Positions 10,889-22,286 of a DNA stretch of 64,000 nucleotides are shown one piece after another. A model generated the notes under the pieces. The model searched no databases, was not told where the DNA came from, and saw only the letters and a program-made list of their open reading frames with translations. Each line of letters starts with the position of its first letter. The stretch's first letter is position 1. Both the position numbers and the translations under genes were made by a program. The DNA comes from Bolinopsis microptera. Its lineage: Eukaryota; Ctenophora; Tentaculata; Lobata; Bolinopsidae. The stretch lies in the NCBI RefSeq assembly GCF_026151205.1, contig NC_087078.1:19197765-19261764 (forward strand), in the 5' to 3' direction.

Positions 10889-12096
10889 ATACAGTATCTT
10901 TGCAACTACGCCCTGCTACTACAGTATCTTTGCAACTACGCCCTGCTACTACAGTATCTTTGCAACTACGCCCTGCTACTACAGTATCTTTGCAACTACG
11001 CCCTGCTACTACAGTATCTTTGCAACTACGCCCTGCTACTACAGTATCTTTGCAACTACGCCCTGCTACTACAGTATCTTTGCAACTACGCCCTGCTACT
11101 ACAGTATCTTTGCAACTACGCCCTGCTACTACAGTATCTTTGCAACTACGCCCTGCTACTACAGTATCTTTGCAACTACGCCCTGCTACTACAGTATCTT
11201 TGCAACTACGCCCTGCTACTACAGTATCTTAGCAACTACGCCCTGCTACTACAGTATCTTTGCAACTACGCCCTGCTACTACAGTATCTTTGCAACTACG
11301 CCCTGCTACTACAGTATCTTAGCAACTACGCCCTGCTACTACAGTATCTTTGCAACTACGCCCTGCTACTACAGTATCTTAGCAACTACGCCCTGCTACT
11401 ACAGTATCTTTGCAACTACGCCCTGCTACTACAGTATCTTAGCAACTACGCCCTGCTACTACAGTATCTTTGCAACTACGCCCTGCTACTACAGTATCTT
11501 TGCAACTACGCCCTGCTACTACAGTATCTTAGCAACTACGCCCTGCTACTAGTAGTATCTTAGCAACTACGCCCTGCTACTACAGTATCTTTGCAACTAC
11601 GCCCTGCTACTACAGTATCTTTGCAACTACGCCCTGCTACTACAGTATCTTTGCAACTACGCCCTGCTACTACAGTATCTTAGCAACTACGCCCTGCTAC
11701 TACAGTATCTTTGCAACTACGCCCTGCTACTACAGTATCTTTGCAACTACGCCCTGCTACTACAGTATCTTTGCAACTACGCCCTGCTACTACAGTATCT
11801 TTGCAACTACGCCCTGCTACTACAGTATCTTTGCAACTACGCCCTGCTACTACAGTATCTTTGCAACTACGCCCTGCTACTACAGTATCTTTGCAACTAC
11901 GCCCTGCTACTACAGTATCTTTGCAACTACGCCCTGCTACTACAGTATCTTAGCAACTACGCCCTGATACTACAGTATCTTTGCAACTACGCCCTGCTAC
12001 TACAGTATCTTTGCAACTACGCCCTGCTACTACAGTATCTTTGCAACTACGCCCTGATACTACAGTATCTTTGCAACTACGCCCTGCTACTACAGT
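10889..12096. repeat. 30-bp minisatellite, about 40 copies
   Basis: Very homogeneous 30-bp unit (acagtatctttgcaactacg then ccctgctact). Only a few variants occur: ctttgc/cttagc, ctgctac/ctgatac, and a single 1-bp slip near 11551. From about 11221 to 11550 the tta variant recurs in alternation with ttt copies, a higher-order pattern. The 248-codon ORF over it is repeat translation. Confidence 0.97.
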
Positions 12097-12273
12097 ATTA
12101 GGACAATTCAAATCAAACCAGATATGGTAGACTTGGTGGTTCCGATAAAACTGTAGCTAGAAAACATGAAACGGATCATTAAAAGCTAAAAATAGATTTA
12201 AGTAGTGGCTGCAGAATGAGTAGAGGTTTCTACCACTAGCAGGAAATGGTGTCACGTGCCATTACGTGTGCGG

Positions 12274-12493
12274 TGTAAAGGGGGAGGGGGGGGGGGGTAT
12301 TGAGTATTTTTGAGAGTCCCGACGAAAATGGCCAAATTCTCATACTCACAAATTATTTTTGAGTATTTTTGAGAAAAGTTTCCAGGAGAGGCGAAAAACT
12401 CATTCTAAAAAATTGATTTTGAGTATTTTGAGTACCACATCGCACTAATACGAAGAATGATTTGGTACATCCCCCCCCCCCCCCCCCTGTACA
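12274..12493. mobile_element. possible MITE with G-run / C-run ends
   Basis: Left end tgtaaagggggagggggg and right end cccccctgtaca are roughly inverted copies, giving about 220 bp bounded by a 12-G run and a 17-C run. The interior repeats ttgagtatttttgag. A TA duplication is possible but not diagnostic. Confidence 0.35.
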
Positions 12494-14388
12494 TTAGACA
12501 TGAAGTAACTTGAGCTGGTAAAAAGCTGGTCTTAACTTAGAGAATTGAACAACTTGGCAGTAGTGGACTTTTTGAGGAGGGGACACATGTTTTACGCACG
12601 TGACCTTTTTGTTAATGTTGGGCAGGATTGCAGATCGGGCGTTAAGTTTAAAAACGATTCAATTATAATAGTTAGGGCACGAATAGGATAAACTGCCCGA
12701 ATGAATTCGAAACAAAGGTTTCTCTTCAGGAATGTGTTGTCTATAGTCCCAGGAAATACCCCGAAATGTTTTCAGACTGAAACTGACGGGGAAATATAAG
12801 CAATATGAAAGAGGCGCTCATATGCCCCGACCTTAAAAGTCATAACTAAGTTTTGGAGGGTCTGTGGGTTGCAAAATAACTGCAATACTATATTATGTAA
12901 CCATTGGTTACCTTACCAATAATGGGAAAAATTCAGACCAAGTAGCAGATTCTCGTGCTCAACTGACAATAAATACATAATTGTCAGTATCTGTACAGAA
13001 GCAATTCAATGAACTACACACACGAGAGTTATTTTGTGCTATAGTAAACTGTATGCAGACAACAGCAATACATGTATGTAGACATCATGTGTCACCATGG
13101 CAACACAACATGTGTGTGCAGCTCAGCAGCTAGTGCAGTAGAAGCCGGAAGTGATTGTTTTCTTGTGTATCGCAGAGAGCAGTGCTATTTTCATACTTCG
13201 ATACATATTAACCTTATGTCGAAATTGAAGTTATACAGTGTAGTATAGCTGTTGATATTTATTTTGTAGCTTTCTACCTATGCAGCAAGGAAATTAAGGA
13301 CGAATTTACAGCAATAATAGCTTAAGATCGGACCATTGTGTTGGTCCGACGCTCAGCAACTACAGGATCCGACAAAACGAACATTTTGTTACAGTGAACA
13401 AGGAGACTGCCAGTGAATGAACAACTGGACTGATGCTGTTTCCCTGCATATATTCACCCAGCGTGACAATACCTGTGAGCCGGAGCCTAGAATGCAGCAT
13501 ACAAGATGGTCACTACCTAGAATACATATTGTTACAGCCAGACAGCAGTATTTGCAAAACCTTGTTAGGATCAAGTGAAACAACCGCGGCAGCAACCTTG
13601 GGAAAATCACATGAAGAACAAAACATGGAGCTTCACAATATTTTCAGGGTCCATTAGCTAATGAATATGGATGAAGCAGTCTTCACGCGATCTCTTGAAG
13701 TTTTGTAGTGTGTCTCTCCAGAAATAGTGAGACTTTTGTGCAGTTAATTGAAATACTACCGCACGTCTGCTTATCCCACAATGCTTTGGATATTTTTCGG
13801 ATGGAGACATACTTTTTAACAGCTCATGTAAATTTGCATACCTTTTAACAGGTTATAAAAATTGCAACACAAAATACCTGAATTTCAAAACACACAAGCA
13901 AGAATATTCACAAATTCTCAAACTCAAGGATTAACAAGATGAACTGTGTTGCCTGTTGAATTAGACTTAATCAGTAGTCAAAGAACGTTAATTTATACTT
14001 GAGATGTCAATGATTGATCGCGTATGTGATGCCGCTTGATGGCAACGGTTGCTAAAAGTCACTCACACGCAGGTCAGTATTTCAAAAATGAGATTGATTT
14101 ATTTTCATCAAATTAACTCATAGTTGTAGTCCAGGTGCTGTTAACAGTTAGTGGCTGCACAAATTGAGAAGCAGTGACTAGTGAGTAACCATTGCTTGAG
14201 TAGATCATAACATATCTTTTTAAGGGCAACTTTTGAGTTTAATTCGGGTTAACTTGTACAAACCTTGCTAAGTGTAGGAGGGGTAGCGTTTCCAAACAAA
14301 TATTAGTGGATAACACCAATTTTGAGGACGGCATTGAAAATTAACGGTGGGAAGTTCGAGCACCAAAATATGATAACACACATCAAAA
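12494..14388. other. intergenic, no supported gene
   Basis: No exon with both coding character and splice context found. Short ORFs around 13389-13657 overlap on opposite strands and lack domains. Confidence 0.4.
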
Positions 14389-14400
14389 TTAAAAACTAAC

Positions 14401-14551
14401 CTCAATTTCACTTCGGTCCGTCAACATTCCTTTCCTGGTGAGGTACCTCTCAAGTTCATCCACAGACACATACCCATCCTTGTAGTAGTCGAGAGTGTAG
14501 AACAGTGCCGCCAACCTATCCTCATCTGCGAAGTACTCCGATATTCCCGGA
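14401..14551 (-). CDS. EF-hand-like internal exon
   Basis: 151-nt exon between an acceptor (cactcttgcag, exon from 14551) and a donor (GAG|GTTAGT, phase 0). It encodes SEYFADEDRLAALFYTLD followed by an EF loop YYKDGYVSVDEL. The last loop positions keep D-G-Y-V-S-V-D-E but the first half (D-Y-Y-K) is weaker than canonical, so calcium binding is uncertain. The layout and phase-0 end match the EF-hand exon at 7779-8165, so the two are paralogous exons, either of neighbouring genes or of one gene. Partner exons were not found. Confidence 0.5.
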
Positions 14552-14611
14552 CTGCAAGAGTGATGAGGACTTAGTAAAGGTGTGAATAGAAAATATACGT
14601 TTATGGACAAC

Positions 14612-14966
14612 CGAAATTATTAGATATTTAATCTCATTTAACATACACTGTCTGGCAGGATCTTGGTTTTAGGCAGAAATATCGATTTGTATGACATACC
14701 TACCGAGAGTGCTTAAAATTAATTATAATTAATTAATTAATGTCAGGTGTTAAAATAGATTTGTGTCCCTCACGCTTCCTTCGTCGAGTTTATAAGAGTC
14801 AAACTATTTACTATAGGTAAATTATTATTTATCATGTGGGCCATACAGTTAAACCCGCTCATTATTCATCTATAAAACTTATACTACTCATGAGTTTGGT
14901 ATCACAATTGAACATAAAATTTGTTAGTCGTTCACATATTACGTAATCAATATTTTAGCAATTTTT

Positions 14967-15003
<37 letters not shown>

Positions 15004-15842
15004 GGCAGATTACGTAATATAATAACGACCCCATGGTGGGCGGGCATTAACTTTATCTGAACAACATATGCGCGTAAAAAACGTACGTGCATGCGCGTTT
15101 TCAAAATGACTACTGATGTGAAAATTATGGTTTGGTTTCCGCGCCTTAATACTGGTACGGAAATATGATTGCCAAAAAGTGGTACAAGACTGTTCAGGAC
15201 AACGTGGGGTTATTTAACCTCACTGAAGATAAGAATCTGTGTTATGTACTCAGAACGATTTACTTAACAAAAAAGATTAGTCGGTAACATGGAAATATAA
15301 TTAAATGACAAGATAACACAGCATTAGAATATGATACGTATAAACTTACACTTCGGACCAATCGACAAGTGGTTTTACATGATCATTGGATCCGTTTTTG
15401 GCCATAAATGGGATATCGTCTGCTGTTCTTCTGATGTTTTATAGCACTATTCTATCTTATTAGCTAGAGAGTAAGTTTGTTTGTCATTTAAATCAAACAT
15501 TTGGATGAACCTAATATTACTGCCGAGACAGATAAAATGAAGGAAAAAACTTACAAATTGTTCATTAAAACGCTGGAATAGAATAAGAACTGAAATAGAG
15601 AACCACAATATCAAATATCAGAGAATTCATCAAATTTGGGATGCAAAAAATACTAACTTAAATCTGTACAGAACTTGATAACAACTGGAGCCAGAAATAA
15701 AAACCAATCTCTTTGCAATATTAAACATCAAAACAGAAAACTATCAGATTGGGATGCAAACGATGCCAACAATCGACTTCAAAAACTGACGATAAATATT
15801 TACACCTATATTGCATAGAATTTCCGATATTTATCAAACATT
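14612..15842. other. intergenic with a 34-bp poly-C tract
   Basis: Homopolymer C at 14968-15001. Two short related A-rich stretches around 15600-15760. No gene seen. Confidence 0.45.
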
Positions 15843-16556
15843 TCACAAACTCTGTAATACATTCAAAACACCTGAAGGCGTGGGACGTTCACATATTCTG
15901 ATAATATAACCATCGCCAAATAACGCTGAAATACCAGCGGCAGTGCTTTTACCAAATGCCACAAGCACACACTCCTTTGTAAGTTTATCTTTTAACGTTC
16001 CAGCTGTAAATCCTACACCGGATGGGCTGAAGAAAACCACAGCTTGGAACGAATCCTTGTCAAGTAGAGAGGAGAGTTTATTATCAAAATCTTTCTGTTT
16101 TTCCACTTTGTAAACCACAACCTGCTTTAACTTAACATCGTTTTGACACAAAGTCTTTGGAATTATATCCAAAGCTTGGTTACCAGCATAAAATATCCAG
16201 GAGTAGTTTTGAGGGAAAGAGGAGAGGATAAGGTTGCAAAGAGCTGTCGCGTTATCAGCCCAAACAATCTTAACATTGTGATACTTTTCCGCATGTTCTC
16301 CAATGAGTTTAGCTGTGTTTGGTCCAACAACTGCCAATACTTTACCACTGACATCAATCCTGTTATTCACGATAAAACTGACACCATATTTGCTGGAAAT
16401 AATGATTCCTTGGTGGTTTGCAGTGCTTATATCAGAACTATCCCCCAAATCAAGAACTCTAGTTTGTAGGACGGGAAGGTTTGTTATCTTTATGTCATGT
16501 TCCGATAACAGGTCATCGTACCTTGTATCAGCGTCGTGTAGCAGTAAACACTTCAT
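15843..16556 (-). CDS. UROS: uroporphyrinogen-III synthase
   Basis: 237 aa in a single exon, close to the family length of about 250-265. It cyclises hydroxymethylbilane with ring-D inversion to give uroporphyrinogen III in haem synthesis (cytosol). Family signatures along the protein: N-terminal MKCLLLHDA, GIIISSKYGV, VVGPNTAKLI, the second-domain IPKTL and VVVYKVE, then VVFFSPSGVGFTAG and VAFGKSTAAGI, ending with ERPTPSGVLNVL. These match the two Rossmann-like halves of HemD/UROS, whose sequences are otherwise poorly conserved. The start is the first ATG giving the expected N-terminus. The gene is 3' of MED1 on the same strand with about 823 bp between coding regions. No intron is visible. 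Confidence 0.93.
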   Translation of the reverse strand: MKCLLLHDADTRYDDLLSEHDIKITNLPVLQTRVLDLGDSSDISTANHQGIIISSKYGVSFIVNNRIDVSGKVLAVVGPNTAKLIGEHAEKYHNVKIVWADNATALCNLILSSFPQNYSWIFYAGNQALDIIPKTLCQNDVKLKQVVVYKVEKQKDFDNKLSSLLDKDSFQAVVFFSPSGVGFTAGTLKDKLTKECVLVAFGKSTAAGISALFGDGYIIRICERPTPSGVLNVLQSL

Positions 16557-17379
16557 TCTTTACATTATCATGTCTCCACCACCATACAGTTTCGTGGACA
16601 TTCTTTTCATATATCAACTAAAATTAATTATATCAGAATTGAAATGATCAAGACGTGTGAGAATAAAAATTGGCAAATGATAATAATGAAATGTCTTAAC
16701 ATAATGTCATGTTAACGAAGATTGATGAGGGTTTCGTTTGAATCGATCGATTTCCCCCCAAATTTTGATAGTTAAACACAAGATTTTATAACTTCAAAAA
16801 TTGAGTGACACATGACACAGTGAAATCAATATTCAGTAAATGATAAATACCAAAGTAAAGGTGCTAATTAAGCAGTGACCATCCCAAAACGCTTTACTCT
16901 TATCTTGATTAATCTAATCAATCTCCGTTGCCAATATATTCTTTCGGCACCAATGTAATGTTTTGGTTCAGCCGAAATAAATTTTACTTTGATGTTTACA
17001 TAATGTTTCTCACTCCAGCTGTAGTCTGGTAGTGTTGAGTCTCATGAATATTTTTCTAGCTCTCTTTTTCCATGTTTTTGCCTCACAGGAGATATTGTGG
17101 TCTTTTTTATTGAATATAACTGTAATACATTGATGTAAAGTTTATTTGAATTTTGAAATAAAAAAATATCTCCAATAAATAATACAGTATCACCAAGATA
17201 CAAAGTTTAAAAGTTAAAAGATTGCTCCCACATTGAGTAATGAAATGAATTAAATTACCAACACGGACGATCGTATTTCTCTGAAGCAAAATTTACATCA
17301 CAAGAAGTTAAGTAAAAGTTCGAATTTTGCAATTGGAATAGACATATAATCTTCAGTCACGTGATATGACCACACGAGG

Positions 17380-20300
17380 TCACGTGTTACTATCATTCCC
17401 CTCACCACCCTGGTCATGTTCAGACTCACTCTTAATCTGTATCCCTGCTTGGAGAGCCGGCACAGGACTTTGTAAATTCGGCACACTACTTTGCAGTGCT
17501 GGCATGACTCGAGTCATGCGCGGCGCGGGTGATAAACACGGTATTATACCCAGTCCTCCTTGAGGGGACGATGAGTGTATTGGGGCAGGTTTTAGAGATG
17601 GTGGCCCGATGGGTCTCATGGGGTGTCTGATAGTGTTGTTAGATAGTCCACTCATGGGTGATAATACAGGAATACTTGGGACAACTGAATCACAGATCTT
17701 CACCAGCTTGGTGGGCTTTTTCAGCAGAGCTTCATCTCCATCACATCCAACGGGGCGTTTCCTCTTCTGAGCGATAATATCGGGTGGGCTTGGAATAGTT
17801 TTGAGAGAATCAGGCCCGAAAGGGCTGGACATGGTGGGCATGTGTCCCTGGGACATGGGAGGCGGTGTGAGCATTGGTCCGACGTCTGTAGGAACTGGGT
17901 TGTATTCAGAAAGAGAGCTCATAGCTTCACATTTTACTACAGTTGGAGGAGGACTAGCCACCTTCACAGAGCTCATATCGTAGTCTGACGAGATAACGGG
18001 AGATTCCTTTGTTTCTTGTTTGGGTTTCACGGGTTTGATGTTGTTTTTGTGGTGGTGGGTGAGGATCCTGAGTATACTATGCAGAGTCAGAGGAACAGAC
18101 AGGTATCTACTGGCAATCCCACTGAGAACTGATGTTTTCTGTGTGTCAGATGAGGATACGGCCACCACAGTTTCCGACCTGATCTGTGAGGAGAAGCTGG
18201 TCTGTGAGGAGAAGCTGGTCTGTGGTGAAATGTCCATGTTCATAACACAGAGCTGGGGTAGCTCGGGGTGAGCGAACACGAACTCGATGGAGCAGCCCGG
18301 TTGAAGGGTAATGTCAACTGTGGTCTGGTTGCAACATGTTGTTGTTGGGAGGTTGTCATGACAACTTAATATCAGCCTGTTGTAGACTGTTTGCTGTCGT
18401 AACATGTTGATAATCACTGGGACCTGTAAGTTGTTTAACAATATTTAGTTTTATATGACTAATAATGGAGGTGAAACGTGTTTTCTATAAATTAGATATA
18501 TTATATTATTATATTATTATATATTCATTTCATTTCATTGTACATATATATGACGCATAAATGTTAAAGCACACGGCATTTTCCTGACCATGGCTAAGAT
18601 AATTTCAATAATGTGTCCTCCAAACCTGGGATGGGTGTGAGAAGGGAATACGGTGAATTTCAACAGCTTTCTCATCGCCACTGCAGGGGAGGTAGTACAC
18701 GTGGTTCAGTTTGTTGTGTTTCAGAGACTTATCCTTGTTTTGCAGCACCTGGCTCAACCTGTAAACATGTTCATAATTACGTTACGAGTAGTATTAAAAA
18801 CAATAACGATCGTTATTTTCGTGAAACCAACCCGTTTAATCCAATAAAACAACGAAATTAATCTCCTTGGCCTAAGGCAAAAGAACAATGTCCCACAATA
18901 CCACAGAACAATGTGTCACAATACCACAGAACAATGTGTCACAATACCACAGAACAATGTCCACAATAACACAGAACAATTTCCACAATAACACAGAACA
19001 ATGTCCCACAATAACACAGAACAATGTCCCACAATAACACAGAACAATGTCCCACAATACCACAGAACAATGTCCCACAATACCACAGAACAATGTCCAC
19101 AATACCACAGAACAATGTCCCACAATACCACAGAACAATGTCCCACAATACCACAGAACAATGTGTCACATACCCCGCATTGTTGAGCAACAACTCCAGG
19201 AATGTGGTGGACACTGCCTCAACTTTAATGAGACTGTTGTTTCCTAGTTTCTTGAGGAGAGCGTTCATCTTAGATACGGTCATTACAAGGGGCCTACTTA
19301 GCCTCATTACAAATGTGGCTTCCACATATTCTGAAAAATACAACTCACGATGAGGAGATCAAATTATCTTGATCTAGATTATAAATAATTTTGGGCATCA
19401 TCCTTCTAAATTAAGAGAATATATTGAATTTACTTTTGTCAATTGGTCCCGCTGCTCACTAAACCAATAATTAAAAGAACAAATTAGGTAATATTACAAA
19501 CAGTACAGCGGGTTAACTTACCGGAATTAACTTTAAGGGACAACTGTTTAAACTCGTTGTTTCTGATAAACAAGTTTTGTGTTGGTAGTTGGTTGGTATT
19601 GGAACACTCCACTCCGATACTCACACTAGCTGACTCCTCCCCCAAAACATCACTCCCAGTCCCACTTTCTAGTTTCACTTTCACTTTCTCTTTCACTTTC
19701 TCTTTGGCTTTCACTTTGTTCTCACTGTTAATCAGTGACGTGTTGTGGAAGTACAGTATCTTGATGCCCATGCCACCACGTGACTTTATCACGTGACCAG
19801 TGTGGGTGTTGTTGATAGAGTAGGAGGTGGGAGGGTCTGGACTATTACTCATCACAATCAGGTCACTCTCCAGCGATCTGATCGATATATCGTATTTAGA
19901 ATTTATATACGAGGAATCATGATCATCAATATAGAGGCAGGTATAAATCGTTCATATTTGCAAAATTTATTGAGCAACAATATAATTGGACAAATTATTT
20001 TAAAAAACTGTGAAGAATGTTTTATCAAAAAACACATGTCCGTAACCAAACCTTAGAGCAGAAAACAGGATAGGTCGGACTCTGGGCTCCAAAGGAATGT
20101 TAAAAATGCTGATGAACCCCTTGAGGTGTTCCTGGAATTTGTTAAAGTCCCACTCGTTAAGCGTGTCCGCTATGTGGGGCTGGTCTTCTGGTTTTCCCTC
20201 CGTTACCAAACTCACTTTAGCTCCCGTACTCTGTGTTTAGTGGTAACGTTAGCAATCCAGGTATTCATATATTGGAGCTATTCACATATATATTGGGTAT

Positions 20301-21453
20301 TAAGTGCAAAATTCTGGGCGGGAAATCTGATAAACATGATATTATGTAAGCTGCAGCCTGCAAAACGAAGCCAGACACCAATCATATAAAAATGACAATG
20401 TGGGAACCAAAATCTTAATATGTCCCGGCTAAATGATAGTACAGCCACTGAAGTGACTACGGAAGCTTACCTCGGATTTGAAGTCGGACGACTGCCCGAA
20501 AGAGACATCCAGGTAAAACTCGTTAGCGTCAAAACTTATGTAACTTTTCAAATCGTCACCTTCTACGCACTTCAATCCTAGAGAAAAGTCAGTGTAATAG
20601 TCAAAATGTAGAAATTAAATTTTACACGACAAAATTTATGAATGATATCTATACTTTTAGAAATTTTTTCCTTTCGACGTTTGAGAATTGCAAATAGCTA
20701 CCCACTTACCTAGCGCCTGGCAGATATGCTGAATGGAAAGTTTCTTGGACTCCACAGTATCGCATTTGCTTGCTTTGTGGAGTTTTATCTTGTTTTCCAG
20801 TATATTCCTCTGTACGTGTTCTGAAGAAAGTTTCAGTAGTTTTATATTATTTATACCATTCGGTTCCACATGTCCAAAATGTTATAGTGTAAATGTTCAG
20901 CTGAAAAATAAACTTTAAAGCTTAGCTGTTATTGGTCAGTAGTAGTAGTAGTGGCCCGTCTATAAAGTATAACCTACTGTTATTGGACGCGGATAAGCCT
21001 ATCACGTCCTTGACCTTCATATTTCACATCAACTACTACTATTACTACTACTATTTCACATCAAGTGCGGTAAAATAATCAATTATTGGACCACAACTCC
21101 ACCCACCTGCTTTCAGTAAAGGTTTTAGCTTATCAATATAAGTCTGAAACTGTCTGTTCATACGTATTTCTTCAATCTTCATCTGCAGCTTATTGAAAAC
21201 TTGGCTCACCTGAATTTAAATTACATTGAACACAAAAATAAGTTCCGAAACCCTTTAATTTAATTATCTTCTTAAATAAATCTAAAGCAATGTAAACACA
21301 TTATCCAGAATATAGCTTTAATTATTCACTCACAAATGCAATATCCTGTTTAATACATCTCCGGGAGTACTCATGTTGGGTCTTGTTAGTTTTATAGTGG
21401 CAGATAACCTCACTAAGCTGATCAAAACACTCACCAACCGTTACACTCGACAT
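17380..21453 (-). CDS. MED1: Mediator complex subunit 1, 9 coding exons
   Basis: Exons (- strand, 5' to 3'): 21453-21334, 21209-21107, 20820-20710, 20577-20471, 20230-20052, 19877-19522, 19330-19174, 18758-18626, 18423-17380. All junctions are GT-AG and phases join into 769 aa. Matches MED1: FQEHLKGFISIFNIP (family ..FSKHLKGLVNLYNLP), SALRSLESDL, GHVIKSRGG, EATFVMRLSRPLVMTVSK, IPFSHPSQVPVIINMLRQQ and LSVPLTLHSILR, in family order. The C-terminal ~220 aa are Pro/Ser-rich and disordered with a basic KRKRP patch. MED1 sits in the middle module of Mediator and links activators to RNA polymerase II. The two nuclear-receptor boxes of vertebrate MED1, in the segment after the conserved domain, are not seen, and the protein is about half the human length. 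The ATG lies 3 nt after a strong acceptor (ttatttatttag). The gene lies between UROS and KANSL2. Confidence 0.9.
18890..19168. repeat. 23-bp minisatellite at the 5' end of MED1 intron 7
   Basis: About 12 copies of a 23-bp unit (caatgtcccacaatacca on +; ggtattgtgggacattg on the MED1 strand). On the gene strand it abuts the exon-7 donor gcggg|gtatgtg, and the unit resembles the donor region, so each copy carries a ggtattgtg donor-like site. Confidence 0.9.
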
Positions 21454-21743
21454 CTCCTAAATAAATAAAGTACATTTTATTCAGCACTTTATCGGTAAAT
21501 ATTTGATTCAGTTGTATAAGGAACTTTATATACAGATATATAAGATGACAGTCAAAGATTGAGTTTAGTTTACCTCATACAAATTTGAAAAAAGAAAACT
21601 TAAAGTTGAAACGAGTAAAATTATTGTAATATCTGACTAAATGAAATAACATAAAACAATTAAAATCATTACATGATATCTTTCGATGTAAAGTTTAATC
21701 ATTATATAAATAATTTGAGAGAAAACTGTTAGCCCTAATCTGA

Positions 21744-22092
21744 TGCTTACATTCCTAAACCCCTGCTTACATTCCTAAACCCCTGCTTACATTCCTAAAC
21801 CCCTGCTTACATTCCTACACCCCTGCTTACATTCCTACACCCCTGCTTACATTCCTACACCCCTGCTTACATTCCTAAACCCCTGCTTACATTCCTACAC
21901 CCCTGCTTACATTCCTACACCCCTGCTTACATTCCTACACCCCTGCTTACATTCCTAAACCCCTGCTTACATTCCTAAACCCCTGCTTACATTCCTACAC
22001 CCCTGCTTACATTCCTACATCCCTGCTTACATTCCTACACCCCTGCTTACATTCCTAGACCCCTGCTTACATTCCTAAACCCCTGCTTACAG
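21744..22092. repeat. 20-bp minisatellite between KANSL2 and MED1
   Basis: About 17 copies of a 20-bp unit (ccctgcttacattcctaaac, with a/c variation). It occupies nearly half of the 833-bp gap between the KANSL2 stop and the MED1 start. Confidence 0.95.
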
Positions 22093-22286
22093 AACATACT
22101 GATACTTTATCTCATTAACAATTTAGATTTGTCTAAGTCTAACATGAACAAACAATTAGATCAAACTTATGAATTAATTATGCTTAAATAAGCCTGGCAT
22201 GATGACCAATAACTGCCTGATTAACAGGTATCATAATTTGAAGAAAACTAAAAAATGAAGTTTGTGTTCGACTTGAAACATAATTT

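Noticed and set aside
10817..11563. 248-codon ORF of a 10-aa repeat
   Set aside because: Pure translation of the 30-bp minisatellite; several frames are equally open.
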